DNA from: Ulota crispa
Taxonomy: Eukaryota > Streptophyta > Bryopsida > Orthotrichales > Orthotrichaceae
Direction: 5' to 3'
DNA: 64,000 nt
NCBI GenBank assembly: GCA_963920765.1
Contig: OY987251.1
Span: forward strand, 3,350,501 to 3,414,500
Shown here: positions 24,186-36,880 of the stretch, piece by piece
Layout of the letters: each line of letters begins with the position of its first letter
Position numbering within the stretch: position 1 is the stretch's first letter
Notes under the pieces: generated by a model
Seen by the model: the letters and a program-made list of their open reading frames with translations, nothing else
Databases searched by the model: none
Told to the model about the DNA's origin: nothing
Translations under genes and position numbers: made by a program

Positions 24186-24260
24186 AATGCAGCAAGCCCG
24201 AGTAATGATTTCTAAATTGTGACAATCAAAAACCTATTTGACTGAAATTGATTAAGAGTC

Positions 24261-27200
24261 CTACTTAGAAGTCCAGCGCACACTCTGTCGAATTCCTTCA
24301 AAAATGAGCCCTAGGGAACGACCAATAAGGCGGACAAGAAGGAAAGATACCGCTTCTCCCGATTTTCTTACCAGAACTTCAAGTAGCGGGCCCATTATAT
24401 CAGAAAATTCCAAGTACAAGCTGTAAGCGTATCTCCTGCCATACATAAATTGAAAATCATGTGAACATCGACCCCTTTCTAACATCTGCCCAATTTGCAG
24501 AACATAGCGTAAAGTAAAACAAATATCATTACTCACTTGTGAACGAACGCATGGGTTTAAATAAAAAATGAATTGAAATTAGAAAGGTTGGGAAAGAGAG
24601 AGAGTTGATATTACCAGCCAGAGAGAGCCCTCAGCTCTTTGCCACGTCGTGCTGGAAACTCAATTTGTTTAAGTCTTAACTTCTCAACATGGTCATCATC
24701 TTCTTTCATCGGTTTCTGCTTTTTTCCGATCAATGCAGCAGCTCCTTCCATACTGGAAAGTCTTTCAATTGTCCATAATTCAAAACGATCCTCAAACATT
24801 GCTACAACAGAAGTGAAGTTGCGCTGAAACCAACTCTGCAATGCAATCTGCGCACGGCAAAGAAAATGCTGAAGAGCATCATGGACAGGCCAAAACCCAT
24901 CTGCCTCAACCAACATAAGCAAAATAAACACGGAATCTGCTACAAGTTCTACTTCAGTTAATTTAATCTTGAAACATGGTCACGTACTAATGATTTTTTA
25001 TTTTATTTTAGTATCCAGAAAATATAAAAAATCAACAGTGTCCAATACCTCGTTTCGAAATCTCTCAAGAGCACGAGTTGACTTTATAGAGGGTCGCACT
25101 AAGATTGGCCAATCACTATCAAGGCCTCCAATTTGTGGATCTCTCCCCAGATACACGGCAGCTGCTCCATCAGCCAGTGCCACTACAAGATCTTCTAGTG
25201 CATTGTTAATACGCCGTGACATCACTGAGTAGTCACAACAGCCACCCGGTCTGCGAATAACAAAAAGAACCAAAGTTCGTGTCAAGCGGGAGGTAAGCCC
25301 GGGGGAGGTAAGGTAGAAAGACCCCTAACCGTCACTGTACCAGGGTCCGGGAAATATTGAGATTTTTCGGTAGATTTCCTTTAATTCCTGTATTGAACCG
25401 GTTTATCAAGGAGCTCTTTCGGTTATTTTCTCTATTATTTCATACTATAAGTAATTTTTTTTTAATATTTTTGACCGGTTTTTAGCCGAAGTTTGAAAAT
25501 TGCAAACGGTTTTTTCTCATTTCACTCGGCTAGCATTGAGCGAGCGGTCGGTTCTTCCCGGATCTTGCACTGTACTCATAGGCGTTGCCTACTTCTGCAG
25601 CATGTGTAAGTGACTAATAAATACAAAAAAACTGGTTACAACTAATGAAGTGATGGTTTTGGGCGACAAAGTGATGGTTTTAGGTGACTTGCATGACAAT
25701 TTTGAGTGCCCCATCTCACTATTTAAGAACTCTTCAAGTTAGTGTTATGAGCGTATGAGCACACTAAAGACATATCCTACACACAACTATACATTTTCAG
25801 TGATTTGGGACTTCGAAAAATCTTCGTGAACAAATCCTTGCACTTGGAACTTTCAAATTGATGCCAATATTTTTAGGGTCCTCTTCCTAACTTAACACTG
25901 TTTTTTTCAAAGTTCATCAACTGGTTTTCCTACTCCAAAATCCTTAGTTTCACGCTTATGGGTGTTGCTACCTTAATGAGAGGGTGAGACTTTCACTGGG
26001 ATGGTTTAAAACAGTCTGCGACTAGCTATATTTCACTCCCACGCAGCATCCCAAAAGTTGTGAACTTCAAGAACGACAATAGTAACGCTGATTAATTACC
26101 CTTTCCCTACTGATACTGTACCGTGAAGATTATTACCTCATTGTTTGAAACCGAAGAAAGAAAATCAAATCCGTATATAGCTGTGTCTTTCCAGATCGTT
26201 GCAGGTAATCTAGAACCTGGATCCTCCCTTGACTTATTGTGTTGGCACTCTGTTCTAGTGACGGATCCCCAAAAGCATTCGATGATTTCGGTGGTTCCTC
26301 CTCCATCGTAAAAATACGTTGCTCATCCACTTCAGTCAAACTTTGCTGCTGCGCATTCACCAGGCAAGGTTCTTGGGCAAGCCATCTTCTGCAGATGGGC
26401 TCGACTGATCCACAGAGTACGTCCAGCGTAAACTTTGACCACTCTGTTGATGGCAAACATTTACTCCTTTCATTTATAAGATTAACCTGAAGAGAAAACA
26501 ATGTGAAGTTAGTTAGTACGTAGCTTGATTTAGCTTTTGAAATCGTTGCTTCAGCAGCTTGATGTTGAACATCTTCAGTACACTAAACAACTCCTTTGCT
26601 CACTTCATGTCTTTTTTTTAGTCCTACACCAGTGTGTCTAATTAAATCGTCCAAATAATAAAAAATAAAATAACTCTGAGTAGAAAATTGCTACTCATCG
26701 TTCTGAATGAAAAAGTGCACTGCAAGCTTCCCTCGGTCGGGTGACACTAACCTCTAGCATTTTTCTCTTGAAAAAAAGGAAGATGTTAAAGAGAATAATG
26801 GTGAGACCAGTACCTGCCTGAGTGTGAAGATGCTCCAAAGCAAGCACAAGCAACCGGATCCTTGGGCCAGCACCTAACGCTTGCAGGCTTAGCACAGGGT
26901 TTCTAACAGTCCTATCTTTAACCTCATGCAAACCCACATCGTTTTCCTTACTAGACAATCTGGAAAGAGCCGCTCCAAGCTTCGCATGAGCCATACCCCA
27001 AGGGTCACCGTCAGCAGCCTCCGTCACAAGGTCTTTTGCCTCTGAAGCTCTGAACCAGCAACAGTTTTATAGCGACATGCTCGAGCTTAGGACGTATTGG
27101 ATCCACGATCATGAGACTAGTAGCGTGACAAAAACTCAAGCTTGATCATAGAAAGAAAAATTAAAGCCTACCGTCAAGTCAGTGGTAGAGCAAGGACAAC

Positions 27201-29694
27201 GCAGTCCGCATCTCTATGCCACAAGGAGATTATTTGGGTTTACTACACTACCATCACCACATCCAAAAGTGGTAAAATCAATATAATTACCACTGTAATT
27301 ATACTGATTTTACCACTTTTGGAAGTGGTGATGGTAGTGTAGTAAACCCAAATAATCTCCTTGTGTGCAAGTTCATTCAAACAAAACTAGAAAGAATAGG
27401 ACGAATCTCTTACCTTTCAGACTGCTGCCCTGACATTCGCCTATCATCTAGCAAATCACCGTTTTGCGGTAGAGGCACGTTGCCGGGTTCTTTAAGAAAA
27501 GTTGGCTTTTTAGGAGTCACAATGCCGGCAAAGTACGCACATGCGACGCTGGTCACAAGCATAACCTGATCTACAGCTGGCCGCCAATCCATTGCAAGTG
27601 CAACACTCCCAACATCTGCTACTGATGAAGCAAAGCATTCGGACCCTCGTTTTAATCTCCAGCTATACTGACCTTGAGGTTTGAGCGTCATTACAAATGA
27701 TGCTGCTCAGCAAGCAACGCACACGTCAAATTATCGAAATATGCAGCAGCTAAAAAAAGGCTCGATCACACTTTTATTTGCAATTAACTCCTGCTAAGCC
27801 GCTAGGTTATCCAATTACTGCCACTGCCAAAGCTCGTTAGGTTCTCAAATTCAAATCTGAATCAATAAGCATCATAATACACACCGTATTACATCCACTC
27901 TCGACACACACAGCAAGAACCTGCCACTCTGGACAAGTATCGAAAAGTACCACAAAAACAAGGCAATTACAAACATAAATGGAATTCCTAATCAGATGCG
28001 AAAGTTTGAAACTTTAAGAAGAATTAGGGAATGGCAAAGTTAAATAACTCACCGGAATCTGACCCTCCCAATGAAACATCCAAGGCCGAGCAAACCCGCT
28101 CCTTGGGTTCCATCTGCCGTGACTTACTGAATGAACCCACAGTCCGTTCAACAATGCATCCAAATGCATGCACCAATTTGTAGGGAGTTTTTACAATCAC
28201 TCAGAAACAAATTTTGTCACACTTCTAATGATTTAAAGAACCTCCAAGAGTCTCACGAGTCCAAGTTGCATCCTTAACTGAACAAAGTCTCTTTCCTCTA
28301 GCATCATTTTCCATCCGATAAAAGATAACATTCGGTCTTACATAGAAAGTCACCTTTTTACAGCTCCAAATAATTTGTCAATCCGCAAAGAGTGAGCTAA
28401 CGGAGGCCTATTGACTCCCCTTGGATAGCCTGCGAAACCTAAACCACATCAGACCAAACAGCAAGAACGTAGCGATCACAACGGCTCAAAACGAACACAA
28501 ACGCACACCATAATTTCATATAACCTACAGTAGTTTAAATACCTGAAGACTTCATTCTTTTCTCACAATACAGCATGTTGGGATCAAAAATATACGTAAC
28601 GGTGGAAATGCTGGCGATTGTCGATGGGAGGGGTTTGCTACTGCCTATCGCAACAGAGCACGGCAAGGTGTCGGACAATGGCACCATCCTGTTCATGCAC
28701 AGAGAGTAAAAATCGTCAACCATCTAACCCCTCATGAACAACACAACACGAAAAATACTGCAAAGATACTGACAGTGGAATTTTCATAAACATTTTCAGA
28801 ATAAGCATGAAATTGAAAAATACATCCAATTGATTCATTCTCGACTCGACATAATTCAACCCACACACTGGATAGAAAAAACGACCTCTGTCCCGGGATT
28901 GGCCGTCCAGAGCTGGAGCTAGAAATTGTTGTGATAGCCGTGGCAGCAGCACCAACAGATACGTGCGCCACCGCCATCATGATAACAAGCTGACCAGCAC
29001 CTCGCACGCCCTAAATTATTAGGTCACAGCACGACTGAAAGACACAAGCATAAAGTCATGAGCAACCTGATAAAACACAACTAATGCTCGGAAAAAACGT
29101 TGTTCTCATTCTCAAAACAGCTGCCACTTGAAACAACTGCAGGACTTGGTTACATTTCGTTGCAACGGAATTTAATGCCGAAGAAGACAAGTCAATATTC
29201 TTTAAGAGGAATACTAAAGTTTCAGTGCTCCCTAAAGTGAACTAAATACAGCAACTGAACTGAAAATTAAAATGAATGTAGACTTTATCAATATTAAACC
29301 CTATCCAAGCCATTCGATTACAATTCGACGCTCCTGAAACACTATATACACCAATACTGACTATTGTGCGTCACATTTATGCAGCACGAAACCCTTACAA
29401 TCTTCAAAATTCACGGATAGCCACCGAAACGCGCTTTGCAAAAGCCCTGAGCCCTGATTGTGAGAAAATTTGACGCAACGAAGTTCTTAAAACCTATACT
29501 AGCAATTCACAATGCAGATATATCAACCTGCTCTACAATGTGAAACTTGAACTCAAACGGTACCTGGCCGTTTGAAGAATGCCGAAGTAATGGACTTCAG
29601 CAGCAGAGCCGCAGACGAGCTCACGCGGCGAGTCCCCCGCCGTTTTCGATGAGAGCACGAAGGGCACACTTCTGAGTTCTGACTTCTTTTGCAT
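24261..29694 (-). CDS. Conserved plant protein, about 680 residues, possibly DUF3685-like
   Basis: Supported exons: 29694-29564, about 29000-28886, 28688-28543, 28429-28354, 28113-28053, 27667-27414, 27049-26818, 26486-26137, 25250-25049, 24904-24615 and 24435-24261. Phases agree from 28886 to the stop. The junction between exon 1 and 29000 does not close in phase, so a small exon may be missing (29 nt at about 29410-29440 would fit) or one boundary is wrong. Readable blocks include VPLSDTLPCSVAIGSSKPLP, FARPWMFHWEGQIP, LQALGAGPRIRLLVLALEHL and, at the C terminus, YSLYLEFSDIMGPLLEVLV followed by GEAVSFLLVRLIGRSLGLIF, possibly membrane-associated. The C terminus recalls the plant and cyanobacterial DUF3685 family, but this is recollection. 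The N terminus MQKKSELRSVPFVLSSKTAG is not a clear transit peptide. Function unknown. Confidence 0.65.
25310..25974. mobile_element. AAGGTAG-type element in an intron (family P, copy 2)
   Basis: The left end AAGGTAGAAAGACCCCTAA and the complement of the right end, AAGGTAGCAACACCCATAA, match at about 15 of 19 positions and resemble the element at 39191-39857. It fills most of the intron 25251-26136. Confidence 0.5.
27220..27365. repeat. Near-perfect 146 bp hairpin in an intron
   Basis: Arms of 71 bp (27220-27290 and 27295-27365) differ at only two positions around a 4-base loop (CACT). The sequence runs CACAAGGAGATTATTTGGGT inward to CAATATAATTAC. It lies in the intron 27050-27413 of the minus-strand gene and would be transcribed with it. 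It may be a very small MITE or a small-RNA hairpin precursor. Confidence 0.85.
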
Positions 29695-29760
29695 TGAAGA
29701 CGACCGTTCTGGCTGGAATTGACTTCTTTTGCGTTGAACACGACCGTTCTAGCTGGAATA
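29681..29760. repeat. 40 bp tandem duplication at a start codon
   Basis: Two adjacent 40 bp units (29681-29720, 29721-29760), 36 of 40 bases identical, of the form GACTTCTTTTGCATTGAAGA then CGACCGTTCTGGCTGGAATT. The inner unit contains the ATG (29694-29692) used as start of the minus-strand gene. In the outer unit the same triplet is ACG. Confidence 0.85.
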
Positions 29761-29837
29761 TGGGTTCAGCAAATGAGACCTATCAACGTGACCTTTTATT
29801 CCCTTTATATCGGGTTCAGTTTATAATGGTGACAGGT

Positions 29838-30259
29838 AAGGGCATCCCAATGCAACCGTAAGAGAGGCAGGTAAAAGCTTGTGCAGTGGTTTAAACAGGA
29901 CTTGAGCAAAAACATGGGTTCCAATGCAGCATGTAAATCATACTGTATTTTTCAGGGCTCTCCATATAAGAGCCCCTCTCTTGCAAATTTTTATTATTTG
30001 GAGAGTCCTGCATACCACTCTAACTCCGACACTAATGCAATTTTAGGGAATTTCAATTACTTCTAACATGAATCAGCCACACGTAAGCACTTATAAAAAA
30101 CATAAATTATTAAAAACTCATGTTTAGTGAGTGTCAAAGCTTGTGTGCATTGGGGCTACTGCATTGGGAAAATGCCCTTGCTTTGCATTTGAAGCAGAAT
30201 GACACACGGTTTGACAAAGTTTGGAGAGCCGATATGTCAGCTGGATTGGGGATGCCCTA
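29838..30259. mobile_element. MITE with TAAGGGCATCCC ends
   Basis: About 420 bp between TAAGGGCATCCCAATGCAAC and TTGGGGATGCCCTAAGG. It is non-coding and lies about 145 bp upstream of the start codon at 29694, so probably within the promoter of that gene. Confidence 0.6.
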
Positions 30260-33195
30260 AGGTAGAAATACCATATACAGTTAAAATAAGCCATAAGATA
30301 TGGGGAATTTCTTGAGAAATTAAGCTCAATTTGTGAAGAAACAAGGATAAGGAAGATTGCAAAAAAAAAAAAAATTACTCAAGAATGAATATTTTATTCA
30401 ATAAAAATGTGGATTTAGGGTTTGGACCGATTTTAGTTTTATAGATGCACCTTAAACGGCTACCTCTAGAACCTTATTTCAAAACAAGTTTGAACCAATC
30501 AAATGCAAAAAAATAGCATCTTTTTGAAATACTTTTCAAAGCCACCTCTTGTTGGTTTTAGAACAATCTACGCTGCCATTATTGGGGGAGTAACGGTTTG
30601 TGATATTTCTACCTTATTGCAAGAGCTGAAAAGTGTGAGTTTTAGATTTCACACTTTTGTACCGTATTGAAAGGGGGGGCAAGGCAGGCACAAATTCATT
30701 CAAAAACCAATGTTGGAATTTCAAGGAATTTTGCAATAGGTTATTTTGAATGGTAAAACAGGAATTTTAGTAAACCTCTGGGACTGTTTCATAAATCAAA
30801 TCTTGTATTATGGGAAAAAAAATTAGCAAGAAATTGCCAATCCTACCCTTGAAATATGGTATATTATGTCCAAAATTATTTGTGGTCATATAGAAATGCT
30901 TACAAGGTAGTTTTTTTTGGAGGTTTTGGTGCCAACAAGGTGAAATTTTGCTAAAAAGTAATGCTTGTAAAAAAATCAATAATTATGATTATTTTAATTT
31001 TATAAATAGAAAATAATTTAAATTCAATAGTGAAATCTTGAAATCACAAGAATAGTCATGTTGAGTTTTCAAAAGATCTAATTACAGTGTAAACAAGGAA
31101 AGCATCTAGAGTAGATATGTGAAAAATTTATTGAATGCAAAACATGACAATTAATAGCAGGGGAAGCTCAAAAACTCTAAACTTTGTTCAAGAATTGGAC
31201 ACAAAAAAAGTAGACATCCAACTTAGGAGCCACATACCAATAATTATATTTCTTTATATAATTCAAGATTTTGTCTTGGTATTCTTCTTTACCATTTCAA
31301 CCCAATAAAGTAGGTTATGGGGATGGAATTGGAAATAGTAAAGTCTTGTATGAATAACTCAAAATGTTAAGTCAATTCTACAATTAAGTGTCAAAAGCTC
31401 CCTATTACAAAGTAACCATCTCAATTTCCATCCAAATAAAGATGCCATAGTTGCAACAAGTGGAGTGCCTCTATTTGTAAAATGTCCCTCCACGTTTATA
31501 CTATTTATTGATGATCATCCAACAAAAAAACACAAAGAGTTCTAATCTTGAAAGATATACGAATGCACTATAAAGTGGAATTTAGAAAAATGGATGAAAC
31601 ACTTAACATTCTTAGGAATCATGGGTCTCAAAATGAAACCAAAAAATATGACATTTTGAAGTTTTTTTTCACAAGCAAAATGAAGTACTAAATTAGTCAA
31701 TTGCAATATCTTATAAAGATGTTCTCATAGACCTCACTGATGTATTGTGAAATAAGTGTAGGTGTGTTATTCTTAGAGGTAAATTAACTACATCCAATTG
31801 CAAACTATGATTATCATATATATATAGAATATCATAAGAATGATTTCATCTTTCTAAACAATGTTTTAAGTGAAGAACTATGCAAACTCCTTCAATTCAT
31901 AAGTCTTCCTAACTTTTTTAAATCTCACTAAGTTTGGAAATTTGGTTTTACTATTTCAAGCTTTGTTTCAAATTCAAAGTCGTAATGCATTTAGGAGTGT
32001 TTGCATAGCCCAAGTGGATTACTTAGCGCATTTTGGAATTGACGAGCGGCATAATATAGCAAGGGTACTATTCATTTGAGATAAAAATTATAACAATTTT
32101 ATAAATAAAGAAGAGAGTATTCAAATTGCTAAATCCAATATAAATAATATAAGTACACTAAAAATCTAAGACATTACAACTTATGTAGGGGCACAAGATT
32201 TGGCGTTATCCCACGCACAAGACTGTATCTAGTACAGATCTCTACAAGCGACTAGATATTCAAGAGGCCATGTTATATTTGATGAAAGTCAAAGCAAAGG
32301 TGACTTAACAAAAGTAATAAGAAGTGAAAAATACTCAAAATTTAAAACCAACCAAAGTGTTATAGCCTATACCATAGCAAAAAATTAGATATAAAAATCA
32401 AATATAAATTTAAGCCCCAAAAAAGTGTTTAACCAAAAAAAATGGGGAATGGAATAAATATCAAAATTTTGTGTTAACTAAATTGCCCTAACAAAAGTCC
32501 AAAAAAAAATAAAAGAATGTAAAAAAATGCAAAATCTAATACCAACTTAAATGTTTTAACAAAAAGAAAAACAATGTAAAAAAGAAAATTAATTTTCCTA
32601 CAATATTAAACTCCAACCATCAAATATTCACATGTCTTTTTTTGTACCTCATATCCAAAATCTTGTGCTATCACTTTGCTTCACAATTCATTTTTTTCCT
32701 TATAAAAAAAAATTGTCTGAAAAATAATGGAATTCCTTATGATGTATAAGTAATTATAAAATGTCATAATACATGTCATTTTGCCAAATTATATAATTAT
32801 AGAGGCTTTTTTTTATATGTGAGGTAAATAACCCCCTAAAAACACCTTGCCGCACAAGAGGTACCTAACATACAAAAATTGATCTATTCAAGGCAGCACT
32901 GGCTTGATCCAAATCTCAATTGTAATCTAGAATTGAGGTACATTTATCTAGAATTGGGGTACATCTGCCATCAATAACACTGATCAAATTGTTTAAACTA
33001 GGGTCCTCTTCCATATTACCACATTGTTTCTATCTAATCAACATTCAATTTCAATTAGTTTCTGAGTTTTCAAAACTAAACAACTTCAATATTAATGTAA
33101 GTGAAAATGAAAGATTAGGGTTTAAGGCAACAAGCTTCACTATTTAATTTCAAAGTGCTATCTCACAGAAAATCCATAAGGAGCAATAATACACT
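30260..33195. other. AT-rich intergenic, no gene seen
   Basis: Nearly 3 kb of A- and T-rich sequence with many homopolymer tracts. No ORF has coding support and no clear paired ends were found. Confidence 0.4.
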
Positions 33196-33787
33196 TCACT
33201 TCTTCTTCAGTGGCAGCAATTTGCTAGAGATGCTTGACAATATACCTAGGATGGAATTGACCAAAGTAATCTGGCTGCTGCTGGCACCGTGGTGCCCAGC
33301 CAAGGCCTTCCCCTTCTGGGCCATTGTTCTCTTCCAACCTAAACAACCGCCACAGAGAAATCAATAAACCAATTACTATAGACAAAACAAAACACCACTA
33401 TAAAACTAGAAAAGCATCAAAATAGCCATACTTGTATACCAAGCCAATTGCTCCTCCTTTAGGTTGCTTGCTGAATCTCCTCCTTCCTCAGTATATTAAA
33501 ATGAACCTTTTTATTAAATTGTAAAGTGAAACGCCTAAGGGGGCTCACGATCTCTAAAGCATCAAAGCTAGACCACTCAGTGGCCGCGGCTGACTCAAAT
33601 TAGGCTAATAGATTTTGAAAGAACCTAAACCAGAATAGATGTTAAAAGTAACGGAACCTAACTCTAAGCCCAACCCTAAACCCAACCCAAAAAATTAACC
33701 TAACCCTATTCATAACCTGACCCTCATTGTGTCCTTTCCTCCTCTTTTGCTCACAATCTTATCCTCTTTGGCTTTGTCCTCTAGCGC
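33196..33787 (-). CDS. Candidate small gene or relic, two possible exons
   Basis: On the minus strand an ATG at about 33787 opens MALEDKAKEDKIVSKRGGKD after a GA-rich leader, ending near a GTCAGG donor-like site. Further along, after a TGTTTAG acceptor-like site, 33324-33196 contains a complete 42-codon ORF starting MAQKGKALAGHHGASSSQ. A different frame of the same segment is also open (LEENNGPEGEGLGW, ending near 33220). I cannot choose between the frames and do not recognise either product. This could equally be the remains of a gene. Confidence 0.2.
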
Positions 33788-34701
33788 CATTGCCCTCTCT
33801 CTCTCTTGCTCACTCTCTCCTGACCACGTTGAAGTGAATAAGCTTGGGTTGTAGTAGAAAACTACATGCAAACAAATGATAGGGTCCCTAAAAAACATTT
33901 GAGATAAAATTTACAGAATTTTATTATTTATACTATAAGGTTCCGAAATGCCATGATGTATTGTTGAACTACTATAGGGTATAGAGAAATAGGCAGAATC
34001 AAAAACTAATTTTGCCTAGGATACTCCCATTTTTATTAAATTTGTGGGCCAAAAGTCTTTAATATAGCTACCTTATGAGTGACATATTGTAAGTGCTCAT
34101 GAAGTGATGGTTCCTTTGTTGTAAATAACTAGAGCATTATTAGGTAGTGGACATTGGATGCCTTCAGAGTTTAGAGTCTTTGCTTAAAAATTGGCAATTC
34201 ATTCCCACACACAATTTTTTTGGAGCCCAAGTTGGAGCCTTATCACCCTGACCATTTGCCGCACATGAGTGTTCACGAGCTTCTTGTGTCATTTTGCATG
34301 CATAGAGTTTGAGCGTCCGCACTTGCCCAATTGGACTGCCTAATTGTTTCCGCTGCCCCTGGTTGTTGCTCTTGTTTCGATATTGCCCACTTGTTTTTGC
34401 TTTCTCTTTTGCCTAGTTTTTTGGCTGTCTACATATGCAAGTGCTTGTGTAGGGGTTAGAGATTCAGAAGCTTGATATCTCAGCTATGGCAGTTTAGGGT
34501 GATGGCGCTAAGTTTGAAGACAAAGATGTTCTCCCTTGCATACAACAATGCACGCCCATAGTTGCTCAGCCTTTTTTTTGTAAAGCAAGCAGCACTTACT
34601 CCCAGTTGCATTTGCAATTAGAAGAAGGTCAATGTGTTGAATGGGCTTTTGAATTTTGGGATATTGAAGACTAATATTGCTTTTGAAGGAGGTTCGAGGC
34701 C

Positions 34702-35215
34702 ATGAACCTGGTGATTGGGCGTGTATATGTCATACCTGTGGTGGAAGAGGACGCAGGAGGGCCTCAAAAGCAATGTTGCCAAGACATTAGCGCCAAAACC
34801 AGGAGTAACAAGTTCCGTGCGCCCTACAATACAAATTGCAACAACATGCCAGATGCGGAGGATGGTGAAGGTCATGTTGTCCCAACACTACAAGAGGTCA
34901 AAGTGGGCTTGCAGATTGCCATGGAAGAGCTTGCAGACGATCCACTTAATTCTACTCTTCTACCTACATAGGAGCTGCAGAGGGACAAGGGTGCTGCTAC
35001 AAAGCTCAGGAGGGACCTTGAATCCCTTGATTTTGCCGACCACCTTTGGAAGCTGAAGACCTATGACTATCATGGCATTGCAGTAGTGAAGATTTTGTGC
35101 TTGGATGCAACAAAGAATGCAACAAAGAATGCGAGGGTACAAGCAGTGATCACTCTTGGTATGACATCCAAAACTTGTTTACAAATTTTAAAAAGTTGCA
35201 CTTGCATTTAGCTCT
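34702..35215 (+). pseudogene. Decayed coding fragment with an in-frame stop
   Basis: From the ATG at 34702 the frame reads 89 codons to a TAG at 34969-34971, then stays open for about 80 more codons. The downstream part reads like real protein (LRRDLESLDFADHLWKLKTY, then DYHGIAVVKILCLDATKNAT). The upstream part ends VKVGLQIAMEELADDPLNST. A short duplication, GCAACAAAGAAT twice in tandem, disrupts the end. I do not recognise the parent gene. With no clear flanking repeats it may be a relic gene, a processed copy, or transposon-captured exons. Confidence 0.5.
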
Positions 35216-35591
35216 TTACATCAAGTAGTGGTGCAAGAAGAGGGACACTTCTTAATGAACAGGAGCCAAGGATTTAGCCTAAGTTATTGCTAAGTGCCCA
35301 TTTGTGATTGTGGAGCCATGGTGGAATAAATAGGGGGGTTCAAACATGAAATTTGGCCTATGAGTTTCTCACCTCACAGGATCCCTCGCTCATTGGTGAA
35401 TTATTTTTGTTCACTCCTATACCAAAAGTCTAACACACCTGTGAATTAGCGATTAGGGTTTTGTGCACAAGTCAGGGGTTTGAGAGTTTAAGACAAATGT
35501 GAGGATGGAATGTGCTAAAGTGAGTTTCTGAAATTCATTCCTCAAGTGAATCACGTTAGGAGTGGATTCTAGAGGTGAATCACCCTAATGT

Positions 35592-35962
35592 CATGGTTGT
35601 TACATCAGGCTACTTTTGGCTATCAGACGAGAGAGTAGAGTGGGCAAAAAAGACAAGACAGGCGGACATGTATGCCCTCTTTTAGTTTTATGAATGTTTT
35701 TAGGGTTTTTGACCTAAAAATGGAAGAATCAAATTATTATTTTTCAGTTTTATCACATGATATAGCTTTAAATCCACATTTTGACTTCACATTGGCAACA
35801 ATGAGTATCACTAGCATGTACAAAGTAAGTTTGTTTTAGCATTTTGTACCATTTTTTGAAGTCAACTATGAATTGACCACATTGGATGGATACATGAGCT
35901 CAATTGAGCACTTGTGGCGGACGGACAGGCATGCGGATGGGCGACCCAATGTAACAACCATG
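35592..35962. mobile_element. Element family F, copy 1 (CATGGTTGTTACAT ends)
   Basis: About 370 bp bounded by CATGGTTGTTACAT and ATGTAACAACCATG. The right 220 bp (TTTAAATCCACATTTTGACTTCA, GTCACTAGCATGTAC-type) matches 48850-49063 in the same orientation. Confidence 0.55.
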
Positions 35963-36381
35963 CTTGCTGTTCACTAGTGAATTCACAAAGGTGAATCGCA
36001 ACATGAGTCACTTGAAAAAGTTTAGGTTTATCTTCTTTACAAGGACCAAAGCAATAATTTGCTCTTCTTTTGAGGTTGGTGAATTTTATTCCTTCCTGGG
36101 GTTCTTTCATTATCCAAAAATTTGCCCTTGTTGTGGAGTTGGTCAATTACATTCTAGCAAATGCCATACTGCAATTAGGGATTCATGAGTCATGAGCCGT
36201 GAGCATAAACTTTTTGTCAAAAAAATGGATTTCATTTATAGTTGTATACATAGGGCCCTATAATTATATATCAATTTTTTTATCTCTTGAGAAGCTTGAT
36301 GTTTTTTTAGTTTTTCCCATTGATTTTAACTTCAAAATTGGTTCTTTTACATAGAAATCTTGGCTCACCATTTTACACTCA

Positions 36382-36832
36382 TTAACCCCTAAAGGCCCAA
36401 GCACTGTTTTTTTGGCAACATAGCAATTTTGGGCAGCTCCTTACAAATGGAGTTATTATTTTTTTTCTTTGAAATTTTCACACATGATGTGCGTAAGGAG
36501 TAGCTTTAAGGTCCAACAATTTTCATGACTTTTGACTAGATGGCTCAAAAGTTATTGCATGATATTTTGTTTTCTTTGTTCGAGGGGCAATCCGGGCAGC
36601 TCATAAAACTTCTTTGAAATTTAAATTCTTTTGATATATTTTTTTGAAATTGGTTCTTTAGATATACATACATGAGAAGCTTTGAATTATTCATTTTTAA
36701 TTTATGAGATGAAAGTTATGAGGAGTTTTAGTTTGTAGGTAGGTATGGTTTTAGAGAGACTCCATACCTACCCACAAACTAAAACTCCTCATAATTTTCA
36801 TCTCATAAATAAAAAATGAATGATTCAAAGCT

Positions 36833-36880
<48 letters not shown>

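Noticed and set aside
29553..29741. Ser/Arg-rich frame at the 5' end of the 24.3-29.7 kb gene as a transit peptide
   Set aside because: It opens with GTG, not ATG; the overlapping ATG frame MQKKSELRSVPF has better codon use.
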